From the NCBI GenBank assembly GCA_964247725.1, contig CAXTVM010000003.1, forward strand, positions 1-64,000: DNA of 64,000 nt. Reading direction: 5' to 3'. Both the position numbers and the translations under genes were made by a program. Below, piece by piece: positions 43,764-54,310 of this stretch. The notes under the pieces are model-generated. The model saw only the letters and a program-made list of their open reading frames with translations, did no database searches and was not told where the DNA came from. The stretch comes from Lichenicola sp964247725 (lineage in GTDB: Bacteria > Pseudomonadota > Alphaproteobacteria > Acetobacterales > Acetobacteraceae). Position 1 is the first letter of the stretch; every line of letters starts with the position of its first letter.

Positions 43764-44783
43764 TCAGTTCCTGCTCTTGTCGACCAGCCGGTTCTTGCCG
43801 ATCCAGGGCATCATCGCGCGCAGCCGCTCGCCGACATGCTCGATCTGGTGGTCGGCGTTGCGGGCGCGGGTCGCCTTGAAGCCGACCTGGCCGACCTTGT
43901 TCTCCAGCAGCCAGTTGCGGGTGAAGGTGCCGTTCTGGATGTCGGTCAGCACGCGCCTCATCTCCGCCTTGGTCTCGGCGGTGACGATGCGCGGGCCGGT
44001 GACGTACTCGCCGTACTCGGCGGTGTTGCTGATCGAGTAGTTCATGTTGGCGATGCCGCCCTCGTAGATCAGGTCGACGATCAGCTTGACCTCGTGCAGG
44101 CACTCGAAATAGGCCATCTCCGGCGCGTAGCCGCCCTCGACCAGCGTCTCGAAGCCGGCGCGGATCAGCTCGACCAGGCCGCCGCACAGCACCGCCTGCT
44201 CGCCGAACAGGTCGGTCTCGCACTCCTCGCGGAACGTGGTCTCGATGATGCCGGCGCGGCCGCCGCCGACGGCGCTGGCATAGGACAGCGCGATCTCGAG
44301 CGCGTTGCCGGACGGGTCCTGCGCCACCGCGACGAGGCACGGCACGCCGCCGCCGCGCTCGTACTCGGAGCGCACGGTGTGGCCCGGGCCCTTGGGCGCG
44401 ATCATGAACACGTCGAGGTCCGGCCGCGGCTCGATCACCCGGAAATGCACCGCGAGCCCGTGCGCGAACGCAAGCGCCGCACCCGGCCGCATGGTCTGGT
44501 GCAGGTGGGCGGCGTAGAGGTCGCCCTGCAGCTCGTCCGGGGTCAGCACCATGACGATGTCGGCCCAGGCGGCCGCCTCGGACGGGCCCATGACCCGAAT
44601 ACCGGCGGCCTCGGCCTTCGCGATGCCGGACGAGCCGGGGCGCAACGCGACCGCGAGCTCGGTGACGCCGCTGTCCTTCAGGTTGTTGGCATGGGCATGG
44701 CCCTGGCTGCCGTAGCCGATGATCGCGACCTTCCGGCCCTTGATCAGGTTCACGTCGGCGTCGCGGTCGTAATAGACCCGCAT
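43764..44783 (-). CDS. ilvC: Ketol-acid reductoisomerase
   Basis: 339 aa class I KARI: isomerises and reduces 2-acetolactate or 2-aceto-2-hydroxybutyrate in valine/isoleucine synthesis. Rossmann part with VAIIGYGSQGHAHANNLKDSG and VMVLTPDELQGDLY; FMIAPKGPGHTVRSEYERG; metal and substrate residues in TTFREECETDLFGEQAVLCGGL and SISNTAEYGEYVTG. The NADP loop has Arg-x-Gly-Ser (LRPGSSG), as in NADPH enzymes. Third gene of ilvB-ilvH-ilvC, 36 bp after ilvH. Ribosome site GGAGAG before ATG 44783. Confidence 0.97.
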   Translation of the reverse strand: MRVYYDRDADVNLIKGRKVAIIGYGSQGHAHANNLKDSGVTELAVALRPGSSGIAKAEAAGIRVMGPSEAAAWADIVMVLTPDELQGDLYAAHLHQTMRPGAALAFAHGLAVHFRVIEPRPDLDVFMIAPKGPGHTVRSEYERGGGVPCLVAVAQDPSGNALEIALSYASAVGGGRAGIIETTFREECETDLFGEQAVLCGGLVELIRAGFETLVEGGYAPEMAYFECLHEVKLIVDLIYEGGIANMNYSISNTAEYGEYVTGPRIVTAETKAEMRRVLTDIQNGTFTRNWLLENKVGQVGFKATRARNADHQIEHVGERLRAMMPWIGKNRLVDKSRN

Positions 44784-44819
44784 GGGGCTCTCCTGCTTGG
44801 TGGATCAAACTTGGGGGGA

Positions 44820-45329
44820 TCAGATGGTCTTCGGGCCGCGCGCGATCGCGGCGATCCCGGTGCGGGATACCTCGACCAGCCCGAGCGGCCGCATCAGGTC
44901 GATGAAGGTCTCGATCTTCTCGGGCGCGCCGGTCAGCTCGAACACGAAGCTGCCGGTGGTGCTGTCCACCGCCCGCGCCCGGAACGCCTCCGCCAGGCGC
45001 AGCGCCTCGGTGCGCGGCTCGCCGGTGGAGACCACCTTGATCAGCGCCATCTCGCGCGCGACGTACGGTCCGATCTGGGTCAGGTCCGAGACCTTGTGCA
45101 CCGGCACCAGCCGATACAGCAGCGCCTTGATCTGCTCGATCACCATCGGCGTGCCCGAGGTCACGATGTTGATGCGCGACCGGTTGCCGCCATCCTCGAC
45201 CGGCGCCACCGTCAGGCTCTCGATGTTGTAGCCGCGGCCGGAGAACAGCCCGATCACGCGCGCCAACACGCCGCTCTCGTTCTCCACCAGCACGGCGATC
45301 ACGGCCGAGATCTGCGGTTCTTCCTGCAC
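44820..45329 (-). CDS. ilvH: Acetolactate synthase small subunit
   Basis: 169 aa regulatory subunit. The ACT domain opens AVIAVLVENESGVLARVIGLFSGRGYNIESLTVAPVED, the valine-binding region; the C-terminal domain has VSTGEPRTEALRLAEAFRARAVD and TGAPEKIETFIDLM. GTG 45329 is chosen; the ORF extension upstream runs through repeat DNA and has no protein character. 258 bp separate it from ilvB and contain two different dispersed repeats, unusual for subunits that normally sit almost back to back. Confidence 0.93.
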   Translation of the reverse strand: MQEEPQISAVIAVLVENESGVLARVIGLFSGRGYNIESLTVAPVEDGGNRSRINIVTSGTPMVIEQIKALLYRLVPVHKVSDLTQIGPYVAREMALIKVVSTGEPRTEALRLAEAFRARAVDSTTGSFVFELTGAPEKIETFIDLMRPLGLVEVSRTGIAAIARGPKTI

Positions 45330-45349
45330 TGGAGCGTCCTCGAGAGAAG

Positions 45350-45415
45350 GCCGGGGCTCTGCCCTGGACCGGCCAAAGGGCAGTCGCCCTCCGGAAACCC
45401 GTTCATGAAGATAAG
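45350..45415. repeat. Two-hairpin GGCCAGGG dispersed repeat, copy 7
   Basis: GAAGGCCGGGGCTCTGCCCTGG followed by AAAGGGCAGTCGCCCTCC. Located between ilvB and ilvH, about 20 bp upstream of the ilvH start codon in transcript order. Confidence 0.7.
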
Positions 45416-45422
45416 CTGGCCC

Positions 45423-45587
45423 GAGACCGCGCGAGAAAGGGCTGTGCCGAGTGAGACTGCTCCGCCGCGCCAGCGGCGGGGCACGCCCGGTGTGGCTGTC
45501 GAGAAGCGGAGCGGCCTCCTGGCCGTGAGGGAGGGCAAGCGCAGACAGACCCATCGGATCGCCGGCACGGCGCATTCTCGCGTGGTC

Positions 45588-45589
<2 letters not shown>
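45423..45589. repeat. Second dispersed repeat family (inverted, 156-167 bp), copy A
   Basis: Left end GAGACCGCGCGAGAAAGGGC pairs with the right end GCGCATTCTCGCGTGGTCTC. Internal hairpin CGGCC-TCCT-GGCCG in GAGCGGCCTCCTGGCCGTGAG is shared word for word with the copy at 60784-60939. The right end overlaps the ilvB stop codon. Confidence 0.75.
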
Positions 45590-47441
<1,852 letters not shown>

Positions 47442-47503
47442 CCCATGGCTCCTGGTCGTGCTCCTGCCGCGCGGCCGCGGCGGACCGGGTCGCGAAGCCG
47501 CCT

Positions 47504-47532
47504 GCTCTATGTGGTCGCAGCCGGGTCGTCAA
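47504..47532 (-). promoter_or_regulatory. Predicted promoter of ilvBHC (TTGACG-N17-TAGAGC)
   Basis: On the minus strand TTGACG (47532-47527), 17 bp spacer, TAGAGC (47509-47504). The -10 overlaps the miaA stop codon TAG. Both hexamers are identical to those before the OprB porin gene. It would give a leader of about 55 nt for ilvB; no leader-peptide attenuator is obvious there. Confidence 0.55.
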
Positions 47533-48517
47533 CCGCCTGCACAACAAATGCGACTGATTGATCCACCAGACTTTTCATTTGTTGCGTCATATCAGCTATG
47601 CGCGTCTCAATAATGAGGGTGCGACGGACGGGTGCCAGGTCGTGGTGTGCGAACCAGGTGGCTTGGCGCTTGGTGTAGCGTCCCTGCGACGACACCGCCC
47701 GCGCCGCCGCCTCGGCCAGGGGGCGTTCGCCGCGCAGCACCGCCGCCAGCTCCGGCACGCCGTGCGCCCGCATCGCCGGCAGCTCCGGCGGCAGCGGCTG
47801 CGCCAGCAGCGCCACCACCTCGCCCAGTGCTCCGGCCGCCAGCATGGCGGCGAAGCGGGCCTGGATCGCCAGGCGCAGCGCCGGCCGCGGCGGCGCCAGG
47901 CGGATCGCTACGAACCGGCACGGCGCCGGCGGCAGGCCGGGCTCGGCAGCCCAGGCGGCGATGCCGCAGCCGGTGCCGCGCCACACTTCCCAGGCGCGCG
48001 CCAGCCGCTGCCCGTCGCTCGGCCGCAGCCGCGCGGCGCTCCGCGGATCGACCGCCTCCAGCCGCGCGTGCAGCGCCGCCGGACCGATCTCGGCCAGCAG
48101 CGCGCGCGCCTCGTCCCGCACTGCGGCAGGCGGCTCCGGGATGTCGACGAGCCCGTCGGTGAGCGCCCGAAGATACAGCCCGGTGCCGCCGCACAGGATC
48201 GGCAGCCGCCCCGCCGCCCAGGCCGCCTCCAGCTCCGCCAGCGCCGCCTCCCGCCACCAGCCGACGTTCCCCGGCAGGGCGGCGGGGCGGACGCCGTAGA
48301 GCCGGTGCGGGGCCAGCGCCTCGTCCGCCGGCGTCGGCCGCGCGGTCAGGATGCGCAGCTCGGCGTAGACCTGCATCGCGTCGGCGTTGATCACCACGCC
48401 GTGCAACCGCCGCGCCAGCGCCAGCGCCAGCGCCGACTTGCCGCTGCAGGTAGGGCCGGCAACGATCAGGCAAGGTTTCGCCGCTATGGATCGCAGGGAA
48501 GACCTGCCTTGCCTCAT
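47507..48517 (-). CDS. miaA: tRNA dimethylallyltransferase
   Basis: 336 aa enzyme that adds dimethylallyl to A37 of tRNAs reading UNN codons. P-loop GPTCSGKSALALALA, then INADAMQVYAELRILTARPT, GGTGLYLRALTDG and QGRYTKRQATWFAHH, the four family blocks. LRPSDGQRLARAWEVW is the central tRNA-binding region. ATG 48517 follows the divergent serB gene. Gene order miaA-ilvB-ilvH-ilvC with divergent serB is common in Acetobacteraceae; the C-terminus is longer than in E. coli (HHDLAPVRRT onward). Confidence 0.95.
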   Translation of the reverse strand: MRQGRSSLRSIAAKPCLIVAGPTCSGKSALALALARRLHGVVINADAMQVYAELRILTARPTPADEALAPHRLYGVRPAALPGNVGWWREAALAELEAAWAAGRLPILCGGTGLYLRALTDGLVDIPEPPAAVRDEARALLAEIGPAALHARLEAVDPRSAARLRPSDGQRLARAWEVWRGTGCGIAAWAAEPGLPPAPCRFVAIRLAPPRPALRLAIQARFAAMLAAGALGEVVALLAQPLPPELPAMRAHGVPELAAVLRGERPLAEAAARAVSSQGRYTKRQATWFAHHDLAPVRRTLIIETRIADMTQQMKSLVDQSVAFVVQAVDDPAATT

Positions 48518-48558
48518 CGGATCATCCCTGCCACACGCCCTGCTACCCAAGTGGGTCC

Positions 48559-49464
48559 ATGCACCGTCCCGCCATGACAATGCCGTACACCCTGACGCTG
48601 GTGGCAAGCCGGGACGCCGGGGTGCTGACCGCGCCGATGATCGAGGCGGCGCGGGAGCTGGTCTCCGGCCAGGCGCCGGTGCTGCTGTCGCCCGGCGAGG
48701 CGGCCGACATTCCCTGCCCGCCACCATCGCCGGACGGCCCGGACCTCGCGGCCCTCCGCGCCCGCTTCGCGCCCCACTGCGTCGACGTGCTGCTGACCCG
48801 CTCGCGCGGCCGGCGCAAGGGGCTGCTGGTCGCCGACATGGACGGCACGATCGTCGGCTCCGAGACGCTGGACGAGCTGGCGCGCCACGCCGGCGTCGGC
48901 GAGGCGGTGGCGGCGATCACCCGGCGCGGCATGGACGGCGAGATCGACTTCGCGGACTCGCTGCGGCAGCGGGTGGCGCTGCTGCACGGCCTGGACGAGG
49001 CGGCGCTCGACGCCACCTGGGGCCAGACCCGACTGAACCCGGGCGCCCGCACGCTGGTCGCCACCATGCGCGCCCACAACGCCATGGCCGCCCTGGTGTC
49101 GGGCGGCTTCACCTGGTTCACCGAACGGGTGGCGGCGCTGTGCGGCTTCGACGTGCATCACGCCAACCTGCTGGGACGCTCTGGCGGGCGGCTGACCGGC
49201 ACCGTCGCCGAGCCGGTGCTGGGACCCGAGGCCAAGCTCGAATCGCTGCGCGGCCTGGCCGCCGCGCGGTCGCTGCGCCTGGCCGCCACGCTGGCGATCG
49301 GCGATGGCGCCAACGACCTCGCCATGCTGCGCGAGGCCGGCCTCGGCATCGCCTACCACGCCCGGCCGGTGGTGGCGGACGCGGTCGCCAACCGGATCGA
49401 GCACGCCGACCTGCGCGCCGTCCTGTTCGCGCAGGGCTATCGCGCGGCGGAGTTCGTGGAATGA
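48559..49464 (+). CDS. serB: Phosphoserine phosphatase
   Basis: 301 aa HAD-family enzyme for the last step of serine synthesis. An N-terminal ACT-like segment (TLTLVASRDAGVLTAPMIEAA) precedes the HAD core: LLVADMDGTIVGSETLDELA with nucleophile Asp, LVSGGFTWFTERV with Ser, and LAIGDGANDLAMLREAGLGIAY. ATG 48559 or 48574 can start it; neither has a strong ribosome site. The metallophosphoesterase gene overlaps its stop by four bases (ATGA). Confidence 0.95.
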   Translation: MHRPAMTMPYTLTLVASRDAGVLTAPMIEAARELVSGQAPVLLSPGEAADIPCPPPSPDGPDLAALRARFAPHCVDVLLTRSRGRRKGLLVADMDGTIVGSETLDELARHAGVGEAVAAITRRGMDGEIDFADSLRQRVALLHGLDEAALDATWGQTRLNPGARTLVATMRAHNAMAALVSGGFTWFTERVAALCGFDVHHANLLGRSGGRLTGTVAEPVLGPEAKLESLRGLAAARSLRLAATLAIGDGANDLAMLREAGLGIAYHARPVVADAVANRIEHADLRAVLFAQGYRAAEFVE

Positions 49465-50276
49465 CGCGGCTCTGGGTCCTGTCCGACCTCCATTACGAGG
49501 CGGTGCCCTATCCGGAGGCATGCTGGCCGCGGCGCCCGGACTTCGACGTTCTGGTGGTGGCCGGCGACGTGTTCCAGGGCGACCCCGCCCGCGCGCTGCG
49601 GATCGTGGCGCAGCTCGCCTGCGACCGGCCGTCGGTGTTCGTGATGGGCAACCACGAGTACTGGAACGGCGCGCTGCCGGCCGACCTCGAGCCCGCCCGC
49701 GAGGAGGCGGCGCGGCTCGGCGTCACCCTGCTGGAAGGCGACGAGGCGGAGATCGGCGGCCTGCGCTTCCTTGGCGGCACGCTGTGGGCGGATGGCTGGC
49801 TGGGCGGCCACGCGATCCAGCCGTCGGCCCTGACCGGCGAACCAATCGAGGTCGTGGCCGGTGTCGAGGGGCATCGCCAGCTCACCAACGCCGACGCGGC
49901 GCGCCTGCACGCCCAGCTCCGGGCACGGCTCGAGACCCAGCTCGCCGGCGACCGCGACGGCCGGCCGGTGGTGGTGGTGACGCACCATGCGCCGCACCCG
50001 CTCTGCGTGCCCGAGCACCTCCGGAACGGCTGGGCCGCGGGCAACTCCGCCTCCGACCTGTCGCACCTGACCGATACCGGGCTGGTCGACCTCTGGATCC
50101 ACGGCCACACCCACCGCACCCAGTGCCACACCCGGCCGGGCGGCACCTGCATCGTCACCAACGCCGCCGGCCCGCGCGCCGGCAACGCCGCCTTCATGGA
50201 CGACCTGGTGCTGTCGGTCATTCCGTCCAACGATCGCTCGACCGCGCGGATCAGGGTCGTGGCGGAGGCATGCTGA
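49461..50276 (+). CDS. Metallophosphoesterase
   Basis: 271 aa calcineurin-like phosphoesterase. All metal motifs are present: SDLHYE, VVAGDVFQG, VMGNHEYWNG, VVTHHAPH and IHGHTHRTQ. No signal peptide. Overlaps serB by four bases, so translation is coupled. The substrate is unknown; it may be a nucleotide or a phosphate ester linked to serine metabolism only by context. A dispersed repeat follows. Confidence 0.92.
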   Translation: MTRLWVLSDLHYEAVPYPEACWPRRPDFDVLVVAGDVFQGDPARALRIVAQLACDRPSVFVMGNHEYWNGALPADLEPAREEAARLGVTLLEGDEAEIGGLRFLGGTLWADGWLGGHAIQPSALTGEPIEVVAGVEGHRQLTNADAARLHAQLRARLETQLAGDRDGRPVVVVTHHAPHPLCVPEHLRNGWAAGNSASDLSHLTDTGLVDLWIHGHTHRTQCHTRPGGTCIVTNAAGPRAGNAAFMDDLVLSVIPSNDRSTARIRVVAEAC

Positions 50277-50284
50277 GGGAACAG

Positions 50285-50397
50285 AAAGGCCAGGGCTCTG
50301 CCCTGGACCCGCCAAGGGCCGCGGCCCTTGGAACCCCTTCCTTAAGTCAAGGAGTCCAGAGGCGAGCCTCTGGCGGGGTCCAGGGGCAGAGCCCATG
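50285..50397. repeat. Two-hairpin GGCCAGGG dispersed repeat, copy 8 (both arms)
   Basis: AAGGCCAGGGCTCTGCCCTGG, CCAAGGGCCGCGGCCCTTGG, a short spacer, then the inverted half CCAGAGGCGAGCCTCTGG and CCAGGGGCAGAGCCCATGGCC. Its last bases contain the ATG at 50395 that is in frame with rocD. Confidence 0.8.
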
Positions 50398-50421
50398 GCC
50401 CTCGAGCCGAAAGGAGCCGTC

Positions 50422-51621
50422 GTGAGACAGGAGCTTCTCGACAAGGAGGCGCGCTACGGCGCCAGCAACTACAAGCCGCTCGACGTCATGCTGTCGCGCG
50501 GCGAGGGCGTCTGGGTGTGGGACCTGGACGGCCGGCGCTACCTCGACGGCCTGTCCGCCTACTCCGCCGTCAACCAGGGCCACTGCCACCCGCGCATCCT
50601 GGCTGCGCTGACCGAGCAGGCCGCGCGGCTGACGCTCACCTCGCGCGCCTTCCACAACGACCAGCTCGGCCTGTTCTACGAGGAGCTCTGCACGCTGACC
50701 CGCTCGACCCGCGTGCTGCCGATGAACTCCGGCGCCGAGGCGGTCGAGAGCGCGCTGAAGGTGGCCCGCAAGTGGGCCTACCAGGTGAAGGGCGTGGCCC
50801 CGGGCCAGGCCGAGATCATCGTCTGCGACGGCAACTTCCACGGCCGCACCCTGTCGGTGATCAGCTTCAGCACCGACGAGGCGTCGCGCCACGGGTTCGG
50901 GCCGTTCACGCCCGGCTTCCGGATCGTTCCCTACGGCGACGCCGACGCGCTGGAGGCCGCCATCACTCCGAACACTACGGCGTTCCTGGTGGAGCCGATC
51001 CAGGGCGAGGCCGGCGTCGTCATCCCGCCGCTGGGCTATCTCCAGCGGGCGCGGGCACTCTGCACGGAGCACGACGTGCTGCTGATCCTGGACGAGATCC
51101 AGACCGGCCTCGGCCGCACCGGCACGCTGCTGGCCGAGGAGCACGACGGCATCGAGGCCGACCTCACCCTGATCGGCAAGGCGCTGTCCGGCGGCTTCTA
51201 TCCGGTGTCGGCGGTGCTGAGCCACGAGGCGGCGATGGGGGTGCTGAAGCCGGGCGAGCACGGCTCGACCTTCGGCGGCAACCCGCTCGCCTGCGCGGTG
51301 TCGCGGATGGCGCTGCGGGTGCTGGTCGAGGAGGGCATGATCGCGAACTCGGCCGCGATGGGCCGGCGGCTGCGGGACGGGCTGGCCGCGATCCAGACCG
51401 CGGCGGTGCGCGAGGTGCGCGGGCGGGGGCTGATGATCGCGATCGAGCTCGACCCGGCGGCAGGCGGCGCACGGCGCCATTGCGAGCGGCTGCGCGAGCT
51501 CGGCGTGCTGTGCAAGGAGACCCACACCCACACGATCCGCGTGGCGCCGCCGCTGGTCATCGACGCCGAGACGGTGGACTGGGCGGTGGACCGGTTCGCC
51601 CGCGTGCTGGGCGAGGGCTGA
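50422..51621 (+). CDS. rocD: Ornithine aminotransferase
   Basis: 399 aa PLP enzyme making glutamate semialdehyde from ornithine. MNSGAEAVESALKVARKW, NFHGRT, VEPIQGEAGVVIPP, LILDEIQTGLGRTG and the PLP lysine in LIGKALSGGFYPVSAVL, then GSTFGGNPLACAVSRMAL match the OAT subfamily. GTG 50422 follows AAGGAG by five bases; the ATG at 50395 is in frame but belongs to a repeat copy and has no ribosome site. Links arginine/ornithine breakdown to proline or glutamate. Convergent with the FadL-like gene. Confidence 0.93.
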   Translation: MRQELLDKEARYGASNYKPLDVMLSRGEGVWVWDLDGRRYLDGLSAYSAVNQGHCHPRILAALTEQAARLTLTSRAFHNDQLGLFYEELCTLTRSTRVLPMNSGAEAVESALKVARKWAYQVKGVAPGQAEIIVCDGNFHGRTLSVISFSTDEASRHGFGPFTPGFRIVPYGDADALEAAITPNTTAFLVEPIQGEAGVVIPPLGYLQRARALCTEHDVLLILDEIQTGLGRTGTLLAEEHDGIEADLTLIGKALSGGFYPVSAVLSHEAAMGVLKPGEHGSTFGGNPLACAVSRMALRVLVEEGMIANSAAMGRRLRDGLAAIQTAAVREVRGRGLMIAIELDPAAGGARRHCERLRELGVLCKETHTHTIRVAPPLVIDAETVDWAVDRFARVLGEG

Positions 51622-51627
51622 GGCTGA

Positions 51628-52938
51628 TCAGAACGACATGCGGGTGCCGAGCGCCAGCACCACGCCGCTCGCCTGCACGGCGCCGGACAGCTCGATCGGC
51701 AACACCGCCGCGGTCCCGCCATAGGCGGTGGCGTTGCGGACGATGGCGGCGTTCTGGAAGTCGACGTAGGTCACCGCCGCGTCGACCGACAGGCGCGGCG
51801 TTACCCGCACGGTGGTGCCGGCCGAGACCAGCCAGCGGTTGGCGTCCGGCACCCGCGGGTCCCGGTCGGGGCCGGGCGTGGGCGTCGGGTCGTACTGGAT
51901 GCCGGTGCGCACCACGCAGCCCCGTGCCAGGCCGTACTCGAGGCCGAACGCGCCGCTCAGCGTGTCGCGGTAGCCTTCCGGGATCTCGGCATCGACCGGG
52001 CTGGCGATGGCAATGCCGTCGAACGCGCTCCACCCCTGGCGGACCGCCTGGGCGTCGAGCGTGAGCCGCCCGGTCGCCTGCCAGCGGATGGCGAAGGTGG
52101 CCGCCCCGGGGGTGCGGAAGTGCGCGCGGGCATCGGCGACGCCGTCCTCGGCCGCCAGCGGTCCGTCCAGCCCGACCGCGCCGAGCGTGCCGCCGATCCG
52201 GTGCGTGATGCCGGAGCGGTAGGCGGCGGCGAGCACCAGCCGCGGGCCCAGATGGATCTGCAGGCCGGCGTTGAAGCCCGCGTTCCAGCCGCTGCCGTGC
52301 AGCGTCTGCAGCCCGTCCGGCAGCTGCGGCGAGAGGTTCGGCAGGGCGTTGCTCAGCGACGCCACCACGTACTCGACGTTGGGCCCGATCCCCAGCCCGA
52401 GCCAGCGCAGCGGCCGCCAGGCGAGGCTCGGCTGCAGGTCGATCGTGGTCAGCCGCGAGGTGAGGGCGGCGTAGCGGGTCCAGCCGGCAAGCGGGTATTG
52501 CGTGACGAAGCTGAAGGGAGAGGTGACGGCCAGCCCCAGCGCCCAGCGGTCGTCGAGGCGGAAGGCCAGGCCGCCGCTGCCGACCAGCCCGTCGGAGACC
52601 GGATCGCCGACGCGGGCGCTCCCGCCGACCGGGAGCGTGCGGCCGCCGCGGTCGATGGTCGAGCCGCGGTCGTTCGCCGTCGAGTCGACCAGGATCCCGG
52701 CGAGGCTGCCATAGCTCCCCGACTGCGCGATCCCGGCGATCCCGGCGGGGTTCCACCACAGCGATTCAGGACCGCCGTCCGCCGCCTCGCCCGAGAAGGC
52801 GCGGCCGGCGCCCTTGGCCGACTGGTCCTGCAGGTAGAAGCCGGCCGCCGGAGCCCGATCGCTCCCTATCACGACCGCGAGCAGCGCCAGGCATGGCACC
52901 AGAACGGTTCGGGCGGGCACCAGACCGGATCGTCTCAT
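51628..52938 (-). CDS. FadL/TodX family outer-membrane transporter
   Basis: 436 aa. Signal peptide ending DRAPAAG; mature N-terminal plug region AGFYLQDQSAKGAGRAFSGEAADGGPESLWWNPAGIAGI, the NPAG block and N-terminal hatch of FadL. Barrel strands alternate and end ASGVVLALGTRMSF with terminal Phe. FadL proteins admit long-chain fatty acids or hydrophobic compounds. ATG 52938 has GAGGAG six bases upstream. The gene is on the minus strand just before the assembly gap region. Confidence 0.9.
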   Translation of the reverse strand: MRRSGLVPARTVLVPCLALLAVVIGSDRAPAAGFYLQDQSAKGAGRAFSGEAADGGPESLWWNPAGIAGIAQSGSYGSLAGILVDSTANDRGSTIDRGGRTLPVGGSARVGDPVSDGLVGSGGLAFRLDDRWALGLAVTSPFSFVTQYPLAGWTRYAALTSRLTTIDLQPSLAWRPLRWLGLGIGPNVEYVVASLSNALPNLSPQLPDGLQTLHGSGWNAGFNAGLQIHLGPRLVLAAAYRSGITHRIGGTLGAVGLDGPLAAEDGVADARAHFRTPGAATFAIRWQATGRLTLDAQAVRQGWSAFDGIAIASPVDAEIPEGYRDTLSGAFGLEYGLARGCVVRTGIQYDPTPTPGPDRDPRVPDANRWLVSAGTTVRVTPRLSVDAAVTYVDFQNAAIVRNATAYGGTAAVLPIELSGAVQASGVVLALGTRMSF

Positions 52939-53079
52939 GACTGCTCCTCGCTGCGCCGCCGACACCCCGCCGGCCGCCTCGTTTTGGTCGTGAAATCGTC
53001 CTCTGGGTGGCCATCCCTTACGATCGGTTAACGGACCGAGCGGCGCCCTGGATGCAGCCTGGATCTCAATCTCGGGCGC

Positions 53080-53221
53080 GTCGCCGGCTCAGCCGGCGCC
53101 NNNNNNNNNNNNNNNNNNNNNNNNNNNNNNNNNNNNNNNNNNNNNNNNNNNNNNNNNNNNNNNNNNNNNNNNNNNNNNNNNNNNNNNNNNNNNNNNNNNN
53201 GTCGCCGGCTCAGCCGGCGCC
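53080..53221. other. Assembly gap flanked by identical 21 bp hairpin sequence
   Basis: Bases 53101-53200 are N. The 21 bp GTCGCCGGCTCAGCCGGCGC plus C ends the left contig and begins the right one, and contains the palindrome GCCGGC-TCA-GCCGGC. Equal ends suggest the contigs may overlap and the real gap may be zero or short. Between 52939 and 53228 no gene is visible. Confidence 0.85.
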
Positions 53222-53228
53222 GCGCGCA

Positions 53229-54206
53229 TCAGGCGAGCGGGCGGCCTTCGCCCCAGCCGTGCTGCAGGTAGTGCTGCAGCGGCGCCATGCCGGCCGCCCG
53301 CACGTCCGGGTGTGCGGCGAGGTAGGCGGCGGCGTCGAACGGCACCGGCGCCTCGCCCGGCCGCCGCAGGCGGACCCGGTCGCCCAGGTCCGCCGGCGGC
53401 GTCCCGAACAGCGCGCCGTCGGTGCCCAGCGCCGCCGCCAGCCGGGTGAACCCCGGCACCTGCAGCGCCAGCATCCGGTCCGGGATCGCGTGGTACTGCG
53501 TCTCGGTCAGGAAGAAGTAGGGCACCAGGTGGTAGTTGATGCCGCTGTAGCCGCGCAGCGCCTGGGCGTCCCGGTGGTCGACCAGCCCGTCCAGTTTGCG
53601 CCTCGCGTGAGCGAGCAGGGTCGCAAACGGCTTGTTGTGGAAGTGCAGGTAGCAGAAGCGGGTCGCACGCATGCCGTCTGCCAGCCGCGAGCGCGGCCGG
53701 TGGAAGCCGTGGTCGACGTCGAGCACGCAGCCCCGCGGCAGGAAGCCCTTCTGCATCGTGTCGGCGACGAACCAGCCCGGCTGGCCCGCGGCGTTGGCCA
53801 GCGACAGCGCAATGCCGAGCGCCCGGCGCTCGCCGATTAGCGCGTCGAAGGCGGCGTCGACCGCGCGGCGGCCGCAGGACAGCCCGTCCTCGTCGAACAC
53901 CGCTAGGAACTCGTCGCAGTCGATCGGCAGCGCGAAGTCGTAGCCGCCCTCGCGGTCGAGCTCGGCGATCAGCCGGGCCACGTGCAGGCCCTTGTCGAGG
54001 AAGTCCCGCGGCGCCGCGTGGCCGCGCTCGACCCGGACCCCGGCCCGCTCGTACCGGGCGAGCGTCGCCAGCACGTCCGCCTCTCGCGAGCCGTTGTCGA
54101 GCACAACCAGGTTCTCGAAACCGAACAGCAGGCCGTGGTGACGCAGCCACGGCTCCAGCAGCTGCCTCTCGTCGCGCTGCATGGTGATGCATCTGACCCG
54201 GGCCAC
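53229..54206 (-). CDS. Glycosyltransferase family 2-type protein with C-terminal HYL repeat module
   Basis: About 325 aa. GT2/GT92-like core: RCITMQRDERQLLEPWLRHH, NLVVLDNGSREADVLATL, FALPIDCDEFLAVFDEDG (metal DxD-type), RPRSRLADGMRATRFCYLHFHNK and YSGINYHLVPYFFLTE. The C-terminal 45 residues carry FDAAAYLAAHPDVRAAGMAP then LQHYLQHGWGEGRPL, a short module repeated in many alphaproteobacterial surface proteins. No signal peptide or membrane anchor. Start uncertain: GTG 54206 (VARVRCITM) avoids overlap with the divergent FUSC gene; the frame extends to 54320. Acceptor unknown. Confidence 0.8.
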   Translation of the reverse strand: MARVRCITMQRDERQLLEPWLRHHGLLFGFENLVVLDNGSREADVLATLARYERAGVRVERGHAAPRDFLDKGLHVARLIAELDREGGYDFALPIDCDEFLAVFDEDGLSCGRRAVDAAFDALIGERRALGIALSLANAAGQPGWFVADTMQKGFLPRGCVLDVDHGFHRPRSRLADGMRATRFCYLHFHNKPFATLLAHARRKLDGLVDHRDAQALRGYSGINYHLVPYFFLTETQYHAIPDRMLALQVPGFTRLAAALGTDGALFGTPPADLGDRVRLRRPGEAPVPFDAAAYLAAHPDVRAAGMAPLQHYLQHGWGEGRPLA

Positions 54207-54310
54207 GCTTGCCGCCAACTCCCCGCCGCTGCGCACAATGCTGGCATGGGCCGGATCGCCGCGCGAGCCTGGCTTGACAGCACGACCCTGACGAACCCAT
54301 TGCGCCGGCC

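Noticed and set aside
45330..45575. N-terminal extension of IlvH
   Set aside because: It runs through two dispersed repeats; IlvH proteins begin close to the ACT domain.
53085..53221. GCCGGC-TCA-GCCGGC hairpin as a terminator for the GT2 gene
   Set aside because: No T-run follows on either strand and the position is at an assembly gap.
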